Origin: Aliagarivorans taiwanensis DSM 22990
Lineage (GTDB): Bacteria > Pseudomonadota > Gammaproteobacteria > Enterobacterales > Celerinatantimonadaceae
Assembly: GCF_000429505.1 (NCBI RefSeq)
Contig: NZ_AUBZ01000005.1
Span: 1 to 64,000, forward strand
Length of the DNA: 64,000 nucleotides
Reading direction: 5' to 3'
The number at the start of each line of letters is the position of its first letter. Within the stretch, counting starts at the first letter, position 1. Below are positions 1-10,624 of this stretch, piece by piece. Under the pieces are notes generated by a model, which worked only from the letters and a program-made list of their open reading frames with translations, did no database searches and was not told the origin of the DNA. The position numbers and the translations under genes are program-made.

Positions 1-341
1 TGGAGCGCATGAGCGTCATACTCGCCTTTATTGCCACCCGTTTACTGCAGTTACGTTTTATCAAAGAGGTCGAGCCGAACGGCACAACCATGAACTGCGA
101 ACACGTGATGAGCACGAAGGCTTGGAAACTGTTGTGGATGAAAACGGTAGGAAAGCCACTACCCACGGGCATTCCGGATATGCACTGGGCTTACGAGAGC
201 CTCGCCAGACTAGGTGGATGGAAAGATACAAAACGAACAGGCCGAGCGTCTGTGAAGGTGTTGTGGGAAGGATGGTTTAAGTTGCAAACCATCCTTGAAG
301 GCTATGAGCTTGCGATGTCTCTTGAGCACGGGGACTTGTGA
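1..341 (+). CDS. IS4-family (Tn5/IS50-like) transposase, C-terminal fragment cut by the window edge
   Basis: The reading frame is already open at the left edge (codons from position 3 read E-R-M) and ends with TGA at 339-341, so the ATG at 9 is internal and the gene starts outside the window. About 112 residues are visible. They match the end of Tn5-type DDE transposases: a hydrophobic helix ending RLLQLR, a tryptophan-rich W-x-L-L-W stretch, then WAYESLARLGG, DTKRTG and LWEGWFKLQ. The catalytic residues and N-terminal DNA-binding part would lie upstream. No terminal inverted repeat could be placed in the 70 bases between its stop and the fumarase gene, so it is unclear whether the element is intact. 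Family call from recalled family patterns; no search was run. Confidence 0.85.
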   Translation, partial: ERMSVILAFIATRLLQLRFIKEVEPNGTTMNCEHVMSTKAWKLLWMKTVGKPLPTGIPDMHWAYESLARLGGWKDTKRTGRASVKVLWEGWFKLQTILEGYELAMSLEHGDL

Positions 342-382
342 TCAAGAGACAGGCTCACGGGCCGCCTTTTGCTATTCGCCTA

Positions 383-402
383 GCCTGCTCAACGAGCAAG
401 GC
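383..402 (-). terminator. Possible hairpin after the fumarase gene
   Basis: An imperfect stem (GCC-TGCTC against GAGCAAGGC, one bulged base, AAC loop) sits 12 nt downstream of the fumarase stop codon on the minus strand. No T-tract follows, so it may only be an RNA-stabilising hairpin. Confidence 0.3.
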
Positions 403-413
403 TTAACGGGCTG

Positions 414-1940
414 TTAGCTAGATAGCTTGGCATCAAGCTCTTCAAGCTTAGCCTGCCAAATAGCCGGACCCTCAGCGTGTGCAGAGTTACCGTTGGAATC
501 AACTGCAACCGTCACTGGCATATCTTCAACTTCAAACTCGTAGATCGCTTCCATACCCAGCTCTTCGAAGGCAACCACGCGCGCTTTCTTGATCGCTTTC
601 GATACCAGGTAAGCGGCGCCGCCTACGGCCATCAGGTAAACGCTTTGGTTACGCTTGATAGAGTCAACGGTTGCAGGGCCACGCTCGGCTTTACCGATCA
701 TCCCTAGCAGGTTGCACTCTTCCAGCATCATGTCAGAGAACTTGTCCATACGGGTAGAGGTCGTTGGGCCAGCTGGGCCTACCACTTCGTCGCGTACTGC
801 ATCTACCGGTCCTACGTAGTAGATAAAGCGGCCATCGAAATCCACGCCTTCTGGCAGGCCTTCACCGGATTCCAGCAGCTCTTTGATGCGCTTGTGAGCC
901 GCATCACGACCGGTCAGGATCTTACCGTTCAGCAGAACAGTCTCACCCATCTTCCACTCGGCGATGTTCTCTTTGGTCAACTCGTCCACGTTAACGCGAC
1001 GTACGTTGTCACCGACTTCCCAGCTAATCTCCGGCCAGTCTTCCAACTTAGGTTCTTTCAGCTCAGCTGGGCCACTGCCATCAAGGTAGAAGTGCGCGTG
1101 ACGGGTTGCCGCACAGTTGGGGATCATCACAACTGGCTTAGAGGCTGCGTGAGTCGGGCAAGACTTCACTTTTACATCTAGAACGGTCGTCAGACCGCCC
1201 AGACCTTGGGCACCAATACCCAGCTTGTTGACGCGCTCCATCAGCTCCAGACGCAGCTCTTCGTCAGCATTGCTGGCACCACGCGCTTGCAGCTCTTGGA
1301 TATCGATAGGATCCATCAACGACTCTTTGGCCATCACTGCCGCTTTCTCAGCAGTACCGCCGATACCGATGCCGATCATACCCGGTGGACACCAGCCAGC
1401 ACCCATGCTTGGCAAGGTCTTAACCACCCAATCAGCTACGCTGTCAGACGGGTTCAGCATCACCATCTTTGATTTGTTTTCGCTACCGCCGCCCTTGGCC
1501 GCAACCATGATCTCTACCTTGTCGCCAGCCACCAGCTCGGTGTGCACAACGGCAGGTGAATTGTCGCGGGTGTTTTTGCGCGCGCCGTTAGGGTCGGCAA
1601 CCACTGAAGCGCGAAGGGTGTTATCGGGGTTGGTGTAAGCACGGCGAACGCCTTCATCCACCATCTCTTGAACAGTCAGGTCTGACTCCCAACGCACATC
1701 CATACCCACTTTCACGAAAGCGGTGATAATGCCGGTGTCCTGACAGATTGGACGCTTACCTTGAGCACACATCCGTGAGTTAATAAGGATCTGCGCGATA
1801 GCATCTTTGGCTGCTACGCTCTGCTCTTTTTCATAGGCATCGGCCATGGCTTCTACGAAGTCAAGCGGATGGTAGTACGAAATAAATTGCAGCGCATCAG
1901 CTACGCTATCGATAAAGTCCTGCTTGCGAATGACAGTCAT
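414..1940 (-). CDS. fumA/fumB: Fumarate hydratase, class I (4Fe-4S)
   Basis: Interconverts fumarate and malate in the TCA cycle or in reductive fumarate metabolism; cytoplasmic, oxygen-sensitive iron-sulfur enzyme. The 508-residue protein has the N-terminal alpha domain with the CQDTG motif (Cys66), the WCPPG motif (Cys184) and the PNCAATRH motif (Cys276). These three cysteines have nearly the spacing of the cluster ligands in single-chain class I fumarases. The C-terminal beta (swivelling) domain, from about residue 330, contains GPTTSTRMD and KAERGP. The start is fixed by GGAGA six to ten bases upstream. The gene is divergent from pabB across a 203-bp gap that should carry promoters for both. 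It is slightly shorter than E. coli FumA (548 aa). The sequence alone does not separate FumA from FumB. Confidence 0.93.
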   Translation of the reverse strand: MTVIRKQDFIDSVADALQFISYYHPLDFVEAMADAYEKEQSVAAKDAIAQILINSRMCAQGKRPICQDTGIITAFVKVGMDVRWESDLTVQEMVDEGVRRAYTNPDNTLRASVVADPNGARKNTRDNSPAVVHTELVAGDKVEIMVAAKGGGSENKSKMVMLNPSDSVADWVVKTLPSMGAGWCPPGMIGIGIGGTAEKAAVMAKESLMDPIDIQELQARGASNADEELRLELMERVNKLGIGAQGLGGLTTVLDVKVKSCPTHAASKPVVMIPNCAATRHAHFYLDGSGPAELKEPKLEDWPEISWEVGDNVRRVNVDELTKENIAEWKMGETVLLNGKILTGRDAAHKRIKELLESGEGLPEGVDFDGRFIYYVGPVDAVRDEVVGPAGPTTSTRMDKFSDMMLEECNLLGMIGKAERGPATVDSIKRNQSVYLMAVGGAAYLVSKAIKKARVVAFEELGMEAIYEFEVEDMPVTVAVDSNGNSAHAEGPAIWQAKLEELDAKLSS

Positions 1941-2143
1941 AGTCTCTCCGTCGTTTTAATTATGAATTCATTTCAACTCTGCCGAGGGGATGCTACTTCT
2001 CTGTGTGCGGGCAGAGGTCGTGTTCCATGGTCGCCTATGATAACCTTGCGCCCCGCACTGGGCTAGCGACGCCCATCCGGTTTTGGGCAATTTTGTCGGA
2101 CGTGCTTGATAAGCAAGCTTTAACTGAACAATCTTTATAAAGA

Positions 2144-3511
2144 ATGGTACGAATTCAACCTCTTTCTCTTACGCTTGACCACATTCTTCCAGCACTTTCG
2201 CAACAAGTGTGGAGTTGTTTTTTACAATCGGCCAGCCAAGACCACCCCGATAGCCAGTTCGATATTGTCGTCGCCGACCCCATCGCGACCCTCTGCTACC
2301 AAGATGGCCATGGCACGCAGGTTGAAAACGGCGTCGTCACCTCCGTCGATGGCAACCCCTTTACTCAAGCCCAACAGCTACGCCAACGCCTGTTTAGCGA
2401 GGCGGAGCATCACGCCCTGCCCTTTATCGGCGGCTGCCTTGGCCTGTGGGGCTACGATTTAGGTCGCAGCCTGGAGCGCTTGCCTGAGATTGCCGAGCAA
2501 GATATTGCCACTCCCGATATGGCACTGGGCTACTACGACTGGGCCATCATTCATGATAAAGCCGCCCAGCAGCTGTTGCTCGTAAGCTACTCGCAGGGCC
2601 TTACTGAGCAAGCCGCTGATGCCAAGCTAGCCAAACGTCTGGAATGGCTACAGCTACTACAAGCACAAGCGCAGCCGGCGTTTGCGCTAAGCGAGGACTG
2701 GCAAAGTAACCTCAGTGAAGCGCAGTACCGCCAGCGCTTTGATCAGGTGCAGGAGTACCTGAAAAGCGGTGATTGCTACGAGATTAACCTGACCCAACGC
2801 TTTAGCAGCCGCTACCAAGGTGATGAGTTCGATGCCTACCAACGCTTGTTGGCGGGTAACCAAGCGCCGTTCAGCGCGTTTATGCGTCTGCCACAGAGTT
2901 GCATTCTGAGTGTCTCGCCAGAGCGTTTTATCGCTAAACGTGGCAGCACCGTACAAACCAAGCCAATCAAAGGCACCCGTAAACGCGGCGCCACCGCCGA
3001 GCATGACCACCAGCAAAAGCAGCAGCTACAGCAATCCGAGAAAGACCAAGCGGAAAACCTGATGATTGTCGACCTACTGCGCAACGACATCGGCCGGGTA
3101 GCGACCCCCGGCACGGTGCGAGTACCTAAACTGTTTGAGGTGGAAAGCTTCCCAGCGGTGCACCACTTGGTGAGCACGGTGACTGCAGAGCTGCCTGATA
3201 GTGTCAGTGCGGAGCAACTGCTGGCCGCGTGCTTTCCCGGCGGCTCAATCACTGGCGCGCCGAAGATCCGCGCCATGGAGATTATCGAAGAGCTGGAGCC
3301 GCATCGACGCAACGCCTACTGTGGTGCTATCGGCTATATCAACCACAATGGTGATATGGACACCAATATCACCATCCGCACCTTGGTGTGCGAGCAGGGG
3401 AAAATCCATTGCTGGGCAGGTGGCGCGGTAGTGGTAGACTCTGAAGTAGAACAGGAGTATCAGGAGTGTTTCGACAAACTCAGTCGGATCCTCCCCGCAT
3501 TGAGCACCTAG
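2144..3511 (+). CDS. pabB: Aminodeoxychorismate synthase component I
   Basis: Makes 4-amino-4-deoxychorismate from chorismate, using ammonia supplied by the glutaminase subunit PabA, for folate synthesis. At 455 residues it equals the usual PabB length. The chorismate-binding fold is marked by the KPIKGTRKRG motif, whose PIKGT lysine is the conserved nucleophile of PabB-type enzymes, by ENLMIVDLLRND and by FPGGSITGAPK. The PIKGT motif favours PabB over anthranilate synthase TrpE. It is followed 29 bp later by nudL and then by sdaA, all on the plus strand, so the three may be cotranscribed. No pabA is seen nearby. Confidence 0.93.
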   Translation: MVRIQPLSLTLDHILPALSQQVWSCFLQSASQDHPDSQFDIVVADPIATLCYQDGHGTQVENGVVTSVDGNPFTQAQQLRQRLFSEAEHHALPFIGGCLGLWGYDLGRSLERLPEIAEQDIATPDMALGYYDWAIIHDKAAQQLLLVSYSQGLTEQAADAKLAKRLEWLQLLQAQAQPAFALSEDWQSNLSEAQYRQRFDQVQEYLKSGDCYEINLTQRFSSRYQGDEFDAYQRLLAGNQAPFSAFMRLPQSCILSVSPERFIAKRGSTVQTKPIKGTRKRGATAEHDHQQKQQLQQSEKDQAENLMIVDLLRNDIGRVATPGTVRVPKLFEVESFPAVHHLVSTVTAELPDSVSAEQLLAACFPGGSITGAPKIRAMEIIEELEPHRRNAYCGAIGYINHNGDMDTNITIRTLVCEQGKIHCWAGGAVVVDSEVEQEYQECFDKLSRILPALST

Positions 3512-3540
3512 CTCGAAGCGATTAATACATAAAAGGCGAC

Positions 3541-4122
3541 ATGGACGAGCAACATTACAAACAGCGCTTTGTATTGCAAAGCGCCCTTCCCCATCCCACG
3601 GATCCGGCTCGGCAGCCCGCTGCCGTATTACTGGCCATCGATGTTGCCCGCCAACAGTTGCTGCTAACGCGCCGCGCCCGCCATCTGCGCCATCACCCCG
3701 GACAGATCAGCCTACCCGGAGGCCGCCACGACCCAGAAGATGCCGACCTGCAAGCCACCGCGCTGCGCGAGGCTTACGAGGAGATTGGCCTTGCCCCACG
3801 CTTTGTAAAGGTGTTGGGCGAACTGCCTAAGCGCTCCACCGTTAGTAACTTTACCGTGACCCCCTTTGTCGCCGAGGTGAGTGGCGACTACCAACTTCGA
3901 CACAACCCAGAAGAAGTAGAGCAGATCTTACAGCTTCCTCTGCAGCCTTTCCTGTACGAGCGCGCCTATCACACCCATGAGATCCAGCGTAACGGCGAGT
4001 TGCACAAGGTGCTATTTATCGTGGTAGGTGGCGAGCTGGTGTGGGGCGCAACCGCGCGCATCCTGCATGATTTCGCCCTTCACTGCCAAGCGGGAAGCAA
4101 AAATGGCAACAGTGTTTTTTAA
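3541..4122 (+). CDS. nudL: CoA pyrophosphatase-type Nudix hydrolase
   Basis: Predicted to hydrolyse the pyrophosphate of CoA and its derivatives to 3',5'-ADP and phosphopantetheine. The 193-residue protein has the CoAse signature LLTRRARHLRHHPGQISLPGG (residues 41-61) just before the Nudix box, whose metal-binding core REAYEEIGL is at residues 76-84. The box has slightly longer spacing than the classical motif, as is usual in this subfamily. An AAAGGCGAC ribosome site precedes the ATG. It sits 29 bp after pabB and upstream of sdaA, an order common in Shewanella-like genomes. Substrate is inferred from family. Confidence 0.88.
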   Translation: MDEQHYKQRFVLQSALPHPTDPARQPAAVLLAIDVARQQLLLTRRARHLRHHPGQISLPGGRHDPEDADLQATALREAYEEIGLAPRFVKVLGELPKRSTVSNFTVTPFVAEVSGDYQLRHNPEEVEQILQLPLQPFLYERAYHTHEIQRNGELHKVLFIVVGGELVWGATARILHDFALHCQAGSKNGNSVF

Positions 4123-4227
4123 CGCACATCGTAATCTAGAGCGCATTTTGTAAGAAGGGCCGATTCTATTTCTAGCGGTAGATGCTATGTTTAATGGAAT
4201 TTGCCACAGATAAGGAAATCGCGTTTT

Positions 4228-5586
4228 ATGGTCAGTGTGTTCGACCTCTTCACCATCGGTATCGGCCCCTCCAGTTCTCACACCGTCGGCCCTATGCGCG
4301 CCGCCAAGCGCTTTGTGGACGAGCTTGCTACAACTCACGGCTTGGAGTCCGTCGAGCAGATTAGTGTGGAGCTGTTTGGCTCATTGGGCGCCACCGGTAA
4401 AGGCCATGGCACTGGCAAGGCGGTGATTCTAGGCTTAATGGGCGAGCTTCCAGAGAGTATCGACGTCGCCGCGATCCCTGAGCATCTGGCTGCACTTGAT
4501 CAAAGCGAGCAATTGATGCTGGCAGGCACTCACACCGTGCCTTTCCCTCGCGAAGGGGCCATCCTATTCCACCGTAATAAATCCCTGCCGCAGCACAGCA
4601 ATGCCCTGACCTTTCACGCACAGTTAAACAGTGGCAGCGCCATCAGCGCCAGTTATTACTCGATTGGTGGCGGCTATATCCTGGAAGAAGGTGAAAGCCC
4701 AGCCCGCAAAACTCAGACCTTGCCCCATCCTTTTAGCACCGCCGATGAGCTGCTGGCACTAGCTTCGCGCGAAGGTAAGAGCATCGCCAACTTAATGTTG
4801 GATAACGAGCTGACCATGCATAGCGCGCAAGAGATAGACCACTATCTAGAGCAGCTTTGGGCCACCATGCAGGCCTGTGTCAGCGGCGGCATGAACCACG
4901 AAGGCATGCTGCCCGGCGGCCTAAAACTGGTACGGCGCGCCCCAGCTATCCACCGTCAACTCAATGCCCAGCGTAGCACTAGCAGCGATCCGTTGAATGT
5001 GATGGACTGGGTCAACCTCTATGCCCTAGCGGTAAGCGAAGAGAACGCCGCTGGCGGCCGGGTGGTCACAGCCCCCACCAACGGTGCGGCGGGCATTATT
5101 CCCGCGGTACTGCATTACTACGATCACTTCGTCTGCAAACTCGACCCATCGGCTATCCGCCAGTTCTTCTTAACCACCACCGCAATTGGCGCGCTTTACA
5201 AACTCAACGCGTCGATTTCCGGTGCAGAAGTCGGCTGTCAGGGCGAAGTGGGCGTGGCCTGCTCCATGGCGGCAGCAGGGCTTACCGCCTTGTTTGGCGG
5301 CTCGGCGGCACAGATTGAGAATGCCGCAGAGATTGGCATCGAGCACAATCTGGGGCTGACCTGTGATCCCATTGGCGGCTTGGTACAGGTGCCCTGTATC
5401 GAGCGCAACGCAATGGGGGCAATGAAGGCAATCAACGCGGCACGTCTGGCGCTGCGCGGTAGCGGTCAACACAAGGTGTCGCTGGATAAGGCCATCAAGA
5501 CCATGTGGGAAACCGGCTGCGATATGCAGACCAAATACAAAGAGACCGCCCGTGGCGGCCTCGCAGTGAACATTATCGAGTGTTAA
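4228..5586 (+). CDS. sdaA: L-serine dehydratase (L-serine ammonia-lyase), single chain
   Basis: Deaminates L-serine to pyruvate and ammonia with a [4Fe-4S] cluster. I start it at the ATG at 4228 (MVSVFDLF) because AAGGA lies 11 nt upstream and the family begins with this [17 protein letters not shown] motif; the frame is open further upstream but that part looks non-coding. The 452-residue product has Cys337, Cys379 and Cys390. Their spacing is that of the cluster ligands of Legionella L-serine dehydratase, and the last residue is Cys452, matching the family's C-terminal cysteine that tucks into the active site as a tail. The gene converges on cysB with only 8 bp between stop codons. Confidence 0.93.
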   Translation: MVSVFDLFTIGIGPSSSHTVGPMRAAKRFVDELATTHGLESVEQISVELFGSLGATGKGHGTGKAVILGLMGELPESIDVAAIPEHLAALDQSEQLMLAGTHTVPFPREGAILFHRNKSLPQHSNALTFHAQLNSGSAISASYYSIGGGYILEEGESPARKTQTLPHPFSTADELLALASREGKSIANLMLDNELTMHSAQEIDHYLEQLWATMQACVSGGMNHEGMLPGGLKLVRRAPAIHRQLNAQRSTSSDPLNVMDWVNLYALAVSEENAAGGRVVTAPTNGAAGIIPAVLHYYDHFVCKLDPSAIRQFFLTTTAIGALYKLNASISGAEVGCQGEVGVACSMAAAGLTALFGGSAAQIENAAEIGIEHNLGLTCDPIGGLVQVPCIERNAMGAMKAINAARLALRGSGQHKVSLDKAIKTMWETGCDMQTKYKETARGGLAVNIIEC

Positions 5587-5594
5587 AGGGCGAG

Positions 5595-6617
<1,023 letters not shown>

Positions 6618-6682
6618 TTATTGTTAGTCGTATGGGTATAGATCCATTTGTTATAAGATTAACACGGAACTGGGAAATCGCA

Positions 6683-9181
6683 CTAGCTAATGCGCCTAAC
6701 TAATTGTGCAGAATTCAGTTTTAGTAATGCAGAGGTGCGCAAGGCGCCAACCAATGCCACCACCAACGCACCACTAATCGGCCCGGCCAACCACAGCGAC
6801 CAGGCAAGGGTGAGCGGGCTTTCAAACACCCAATACTGAAGGGCATTAAGCAGTAGCTGCGAGCAACACGCCGCCACCACGCCAGCCACCGCACCGAGTA
6901 GTACAAACTCCCACACAATACTGGCACGCAGCGTCGCCCTGCCCGCGCCCAAGGTACGCAGCACCACCAACTGGCGCTTACGCTCATCCAATGAGCCTTG
7001 GGTTTGTGCCAGCAGCACCAGCGAGCTTGCCACAAGCACAATCGCGAACACCAGCTTGAGCGCCAAGCCGACTTGCTCGACCACGCCCTGCAAGCGGGCG
7101 ATCAAGGCGGCAACATCAATCACTACTAAAGTTGGAAACTCGCGTAGCAAACCACTTAGCCAGCGGCTGTTGCCCTCCGGCAGATGAAAGGAGCCCATAT
7201 AGCTATGGCCGAAGTTATCCAGTACGTCGGTGCTCATCAGCACGTAAAAGTTAGGTTGCATGCTATTCCAGTCGACACTGCGCAAGCTGGTCACCGTAAC
7301 TAAGGCTTCCAGTCCGCCCACCCGGAACAACAGCCGATCGCCCAACTGCAGGCCAAGGCGTTCGGCAAACTCTTGCTCAACCGAGGCTTGCGCCCCTACC
7401 TCACTGCCATGCCAACTGCCCGCGACGATCTTATTGTTGTCATCAAGGGTGTCAGCAAAGCTCAGATTCAACTCGCGGCCGGGCCCGGGGCGTCGCTCAC
7501 TTTGCTTTTCGTCGAACTCATCGCTGCGCTCACGCTGAGACACCGCCTCATCGTTGACGCTGATCAGGCGCCCACGCACCATGGGATAGAGCTGACTCAC
7601 GCTAAGCTCTGCATCAGCAAACTGCTGTTGGATCTCGGGTAGTTGGTTGGGGGCTATGTTCAACACGAAATGGTTGGGCGCACCTTCGGGTACTTGCTGC
7701 TCCCACTGCGCAATCAAATCGCGTTGCACCACCCAAATCAGCAGCGCCAGCATGATGGCAATACTAAAGCCCAGCAGTTGTAACTGGTTACTACTGGCGC
7801 GCTGGTAGAGCGAAGAGATCGCAAGGCGCATGCCCAGCGAGCGCGAATGCTCGCGCCAACGGGTCAAGCCTCGCAGCACCAAAGTTTGCAAGCCGACAAT
7901 CAGCAGTACCGCCAGCATACCGCCGCCCATCAGCAGCAAACTGAGCTGCAACGATGCGCTGTACCAGTACAGCAGCACAAACACCGCAAGCACTATCCAT
8001 AACGCCACCTGCCAAGGCGCCACCACCGAGGCATCGTGGTCACGCCGAATCACCCTAAGCGGCGCAACACCAAACAGTTGTGCCAGTGTGGGCAAAGTAA
8101 ACGCCAAGGCGCACAACCAGCCGGTGCCACCGGCAACCAGCAGCGGCCGCCACCACACCATTGGCAGCTCCAAATCCAGGGCCTGACTCGCGACACGACT
8201 TAACGGCAGCTGCAATACCGCCCCCAAGGCCAACCCCAACAATACGGCGGTGAGTACAATCAAACACCAATGGGTGAGATAAACCCGCTGGACTTGGCGA
8301 CGTTGTGCTCCCAACACCTTAAAGATGGCGACCACATCATAGTGGCGGCGGCAGTATAGCCGACTAGCTACAGCAATCGCCGAGGATGCCAGCAGCACAC
8401 CAATCAAGCCGGCCAGCAACAAGAAGCGTTGCGCGCGTTCCAAGGCCTCACTCAACGGATTCCCAGCAGATTGCACATCCAACAGTCGCTGGTTGTCAGC
8501 CAGACGCGGTCGCAGCCACTCATCCAACTGCGTGAGCGACGCCTCGCCACCCGCAAACTGGTAGCGATAGCTTAGGCGGCTGCCCGGTTGGATAACGCCG
8601 GTGGCCTCGGCATCTTGGAGGTTGATCAACACCCTTGGCGAGGTCATAAACACACTAAACGGTGCGTCGGGTTCGCGCTCAATCACGCCGCTGACCCGCA
8701 GCAGCTTGTCGCCCACTTCGATATCAGCACCGATATCAATGCCTAACTGATAGAACAGCCGCTCTGCCAGCCAGGCCTCGCCCGGCAGCGGCGCTTCGCT
8801 GACCTCGCCTTGCGCTAGCAGCGCAGGTCTGATTAACAGCTCGCCACGCAGCGGGTAATTAGCGCTCACCGCCTTTACATTGGCCAACGCCATCTCATCG
8901 CCAGCGAACACCATGGTGGGAAACAGCAGCTGCTCTGCATAGTTAAGTTGGCGCTGCGAGGCTTGCTGCTCAAGCGGCAAATCAACTGGATGGGCGCTGC
9001 GCACCACCCGATCAGCCGCCAAGAAGTCGCTACTGCGAGATACCAGCGCAGCTTCTACCTGGTAAGTGACCGAGGAGAACAGCCAAACCGAACTCACCGC
9101 CAAGATGATGGCCAAACAGACAATAATCAGCTCGCCGCGGCGCAGCTCAGCGATAAACAGGCGCCAGCTTAAACCGTTCAT
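6683..9181 (-). CDS. ybbP: ABC exporter permease, YbbP family (FtsX/MacB-like)
   Basis: Inner-membrane permease of an ABC system paired with the ATPase encoded just upstream. The 832-residue protein begins with a membrane helix (about residues 16-36), has a large periplasmic region, then a block of helices at about 255-430, a second periplasmic part at about 505-690 and a final FtsX-type block of helices from about 695 onward. The start codon overlaps the stop of ybbA by 4 bp (ATGA), so the two are translationally coupled. In E. coli the YbbA-YbbP pair is also next to tesA. The substrate is not known; a role in exporting or extracting lipid-like molecules is only inference. Confidence 0.87.
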   Translation of the reverse strand: MNGLSWRLFIAELRRGELIIVCLAIILAVSSVWLFSSVTYQVEAALVSRSSDFLAADRVVRSAHPVDLPLEQQASQRQLNYAEQLLFPTMVFAGDEMALANVKAVSANYPLRGELLIRPALLAQGEVSEAPLPGEAWLAERLFYQLGIDIGADIEVGDKLLRVSGVIEREPDAPFSVFMTSPRVLINLQDAEATGVIQPGSRLSYRYQFAGGEASLTQLDEWLRPRLADNQRLLDVQSAGNPLSEALERAQRFLLLAGLIGVLLASSAIAVASRLYCRRHYDVVAIFKVLGAQRRQVQRVYLTHWCLIVLTAVLLGLALGAVLQLPLSRVASQALDLELPMVWWRPLLVAGGTGWLCALAFTLPTLAQLFGVAPLRVIRRDHDASVVAPWQVALWIVLAVFVLLYWYSASLQLSLLLMGGGMLAVLLIVGLQTLVLRGLTRWREHSRSLGMRLAISSLYQRASSNQLQLLGFSIAIMLALLIWVVQRDLIAQWEQQVPEGAPNHFVLNIAPNQLPEIQQQFADAELSVSQLYPMVRGRLISVNDEAVSQRERSDEFDEKQSERRPGPGRELNLSFADTLDDNNKIVAGSWHGSEVGAQASVEQEFAERLGLQLGDRLLFRVGGLEALVTVTSLRSVDWNSMQPNFYVLMSTDVLDNFGHSYMGSFHLPEGNSRWLSGLLREFPTLVVIDVAALIARLQGVVEQVGLALKLVFAIVLVASSLVLLAQTQGSLDERKRQLVVLRTLGAGRATLRASIVWEFVLLGAVAGVVAACCSQLLLNALQYWVFESPLTLAWSLWLAGPISGALVVALVGALRTSALLKLNSAQLVRRIS

Positions 9182-9876
9182 GGCCGCGCCTCAGACAAAG
9201 CGCCGCCCGCCATCTGCTGCACCCGGTCACAACGTGCGGCCAAACTTGGGTCGTGAGTCACCAGCACCAAAGTGGTACCCAGTTGTTGGTTTAAGCTGAA
9301 CAGTAACTCTTCGATGCGATGACCATTATCTGCATCAAGGTTGGCTGAAGGCTCATCAGCAAACAGCACCTCTGGCTGACAAATAAATGCGCGGGCGATG
9401 GCCACCCGTTGCTGTTCTCCACCAGAGAGTTGGTTGGGAAAATGACTGGCTCGCTCGCGCAAGCCGACTCGCTCAAGCCACTCGGCAGCTAACGCTTTGG
9501 CATCATCCAGACCGCGCAGCTGAGCGGCCAGCATTACATTGTCCAAGGCCGAGAGACTGGGAATTAGCAGAAACTGCTGGAAGATAAAGCCAAGTTTTTC
9601 TCGGCGCAGCGTGGCGCGCTGCTCCTCATCCAACTGTTTGAGATTAGCGCCGCATACTGCAATCTCGCCCTCACTGGGCGAGTCCAAGCCGGCCAGCATG
9701 CTCAGCAAGGTGGTTTTCCCCGAGCCAGACGCCCCCACAATGGCCACGCTTTCGCCCTGACTAACTTGCAGGTTGATGTCTTTTAACAAGGTGAGTTGTT
9801 CGCTGCCAGAGTCGACCCGATGATTGAGTCCTTCGGCATTTATGATTATGTTAGGTGTCTGGTACTGCCCTGTCAC
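9178..9876 (-). CDS. ybbA: ABC transporter ATP-binding protein, YbbA family
   Basis: ATPase partner of the YbbP permease. The 232-residue protein shows Walker A GASGSGKTT (around residue 49), the signature LSGGEQQRVAIARA, Walker B VLFADEPSANLD and the switch histidine in LVTHD, in the LolD/MacB-type class of ABC proteins. The start is a GTG at 9876 with GAGGAT eight bases upstream, which fixes it. It is divergent from tesA with start codons only about 15 bp apart, so promoters must overlap coding sequence. This ybbP-ybbA/tesA arrangement is conserved in gammaproteobacteria, suggesting a shared envelope-lipid role (inference). Confidence 0.9.
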   Translation of the reverse strand: MTGQYQTPNIIINAEGLNHRVDSGSEQLTLLKDINLQVSQGESVAIVGASGSGKTTLLSMLAGLDSPSEGEIAVCGANLKQLDEEQRATLRREKLGFIFQQFLLIPSLSALDNVMLAAQLRGLDDAKALAAEWLERVGLRERASHFPNQLSGGEQQRVAIARAFICQPEVLFADEPSANLDADNGHRIEELLFSLNQQLGTTLVLVTHDPSLAARCDRVQQMAGGALSEARP

Positions 9877-9891
9877 AGTGAGATCCTCGGT

Positions 9892-10596
9892 ATGCTTAAG
9901 CGGTTGCAGCTGTCTGTCTGCGCAATAAGATTGTCACTAGTTACGCTCGCCGTAGCCCAAAAGACTGCTTTTAAAAATCAGCTAGTTAGAAGTGGGCTTG
10001 CTCTTGCCCTCTGTTTTATTTGTATCAGTGTATCGGTTGCTGCGCCAACAAAAATGCTGATTGTAGGCGACAGCCTCAGTGCAGCCTATCGCCTCGATAC
10101 CCGCCAAGGCTGGGTGGCACTGGCCGAGCAGCAACTGCGGGTTGAGCATCCGGGTTTTGAACTAATTAACGGTAGCGTTAGTGGGGAAACCAGCGCTGGC
10201 GGCTTGGCGCGCTTGCCCGCCCTGCTCGATAAGCATGGACCCGATTGGGTATTGATTGAACTCGGTGGCAACGATGGCCTACGCGGCTTTCCCTTGGCGC
10301 GTCTGGAGGCCAACCTCAGCGAGATGATCGAATTGGCGCAAGATGCCGGGGCTGACGTGGCGCTGATGCAGATCCGTATTCCTCCCAACTATGGTCGTCG
10401 CTACACCGAAGGCTTTGAAAAGCTCTACCCGAGCATCAGCGATAGCTATGACGTGCCACTGCTGCCGTTCTTTATCGAGGAGATAGCCCTGGATAGCGAG
10501 CTGATGATGGACGATGGCATCCACCCAAACGCCGAGGCTCAGCCGCTTTTGGCCGACGATATGAAGGATCACATCCTAGAGCTGCTAAAACACTAG
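9892..10596 (+). CDS. tesA: SGNH-family arylesterase / thioesterase I / lysophospholipase L1
   Basis: Periplasmic GDSL hydrolase acting on acyl-CoA thioesters and lysophospholipids. The mature part shows block I GDSLSAAYR with the nucleophile serine, block III GGNDGLRG and block V DGIHPNAEAQ with the catalytic Asp/His. A hydrophobic signal segment (LALALCFICISVSVAA) directly precedes it. The start is uncertain. ATG 9892 gives a leader with two hydrophobic stretches and only a weak GTGAG upstream. A TTG at 9931 would give a more ordinary signal peptide but has no ribosome site. The gene is divergent from ybbA as in E. coli. Confidence 0.87.
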   Translation: MLKRLQLSVCAIRLSLVTLAVAQKTAFKNQLVRSGLALALCFICISVSVAAPTKMLIVGDSLSAAYRLDTRQGWVALAEQQLRVEHPGFELINGSVSGETSAGGLARLPALLDKHGPDWVLIELGGNDGLRGFPLARLEANLSEMIELAQDAGADVALMQIRIPPNYGRRYTEGFEKLYPSISDSYDVPLLPFFIEEIALDSELMMDDGIHPNAEAQPLLADDMKDHILELLKH

Positions 10597-10624
10597 CGAG
10601 AGAGAAGTTAGCGAGAACAGAAAA

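Noticed and set aside
1225-1638. Long plus-strand open frames inside fumarase and other genes
   Set aside because: They are antisense to genes with clear family motifs, lack ribosome sites and show no recognisable protein pattern.
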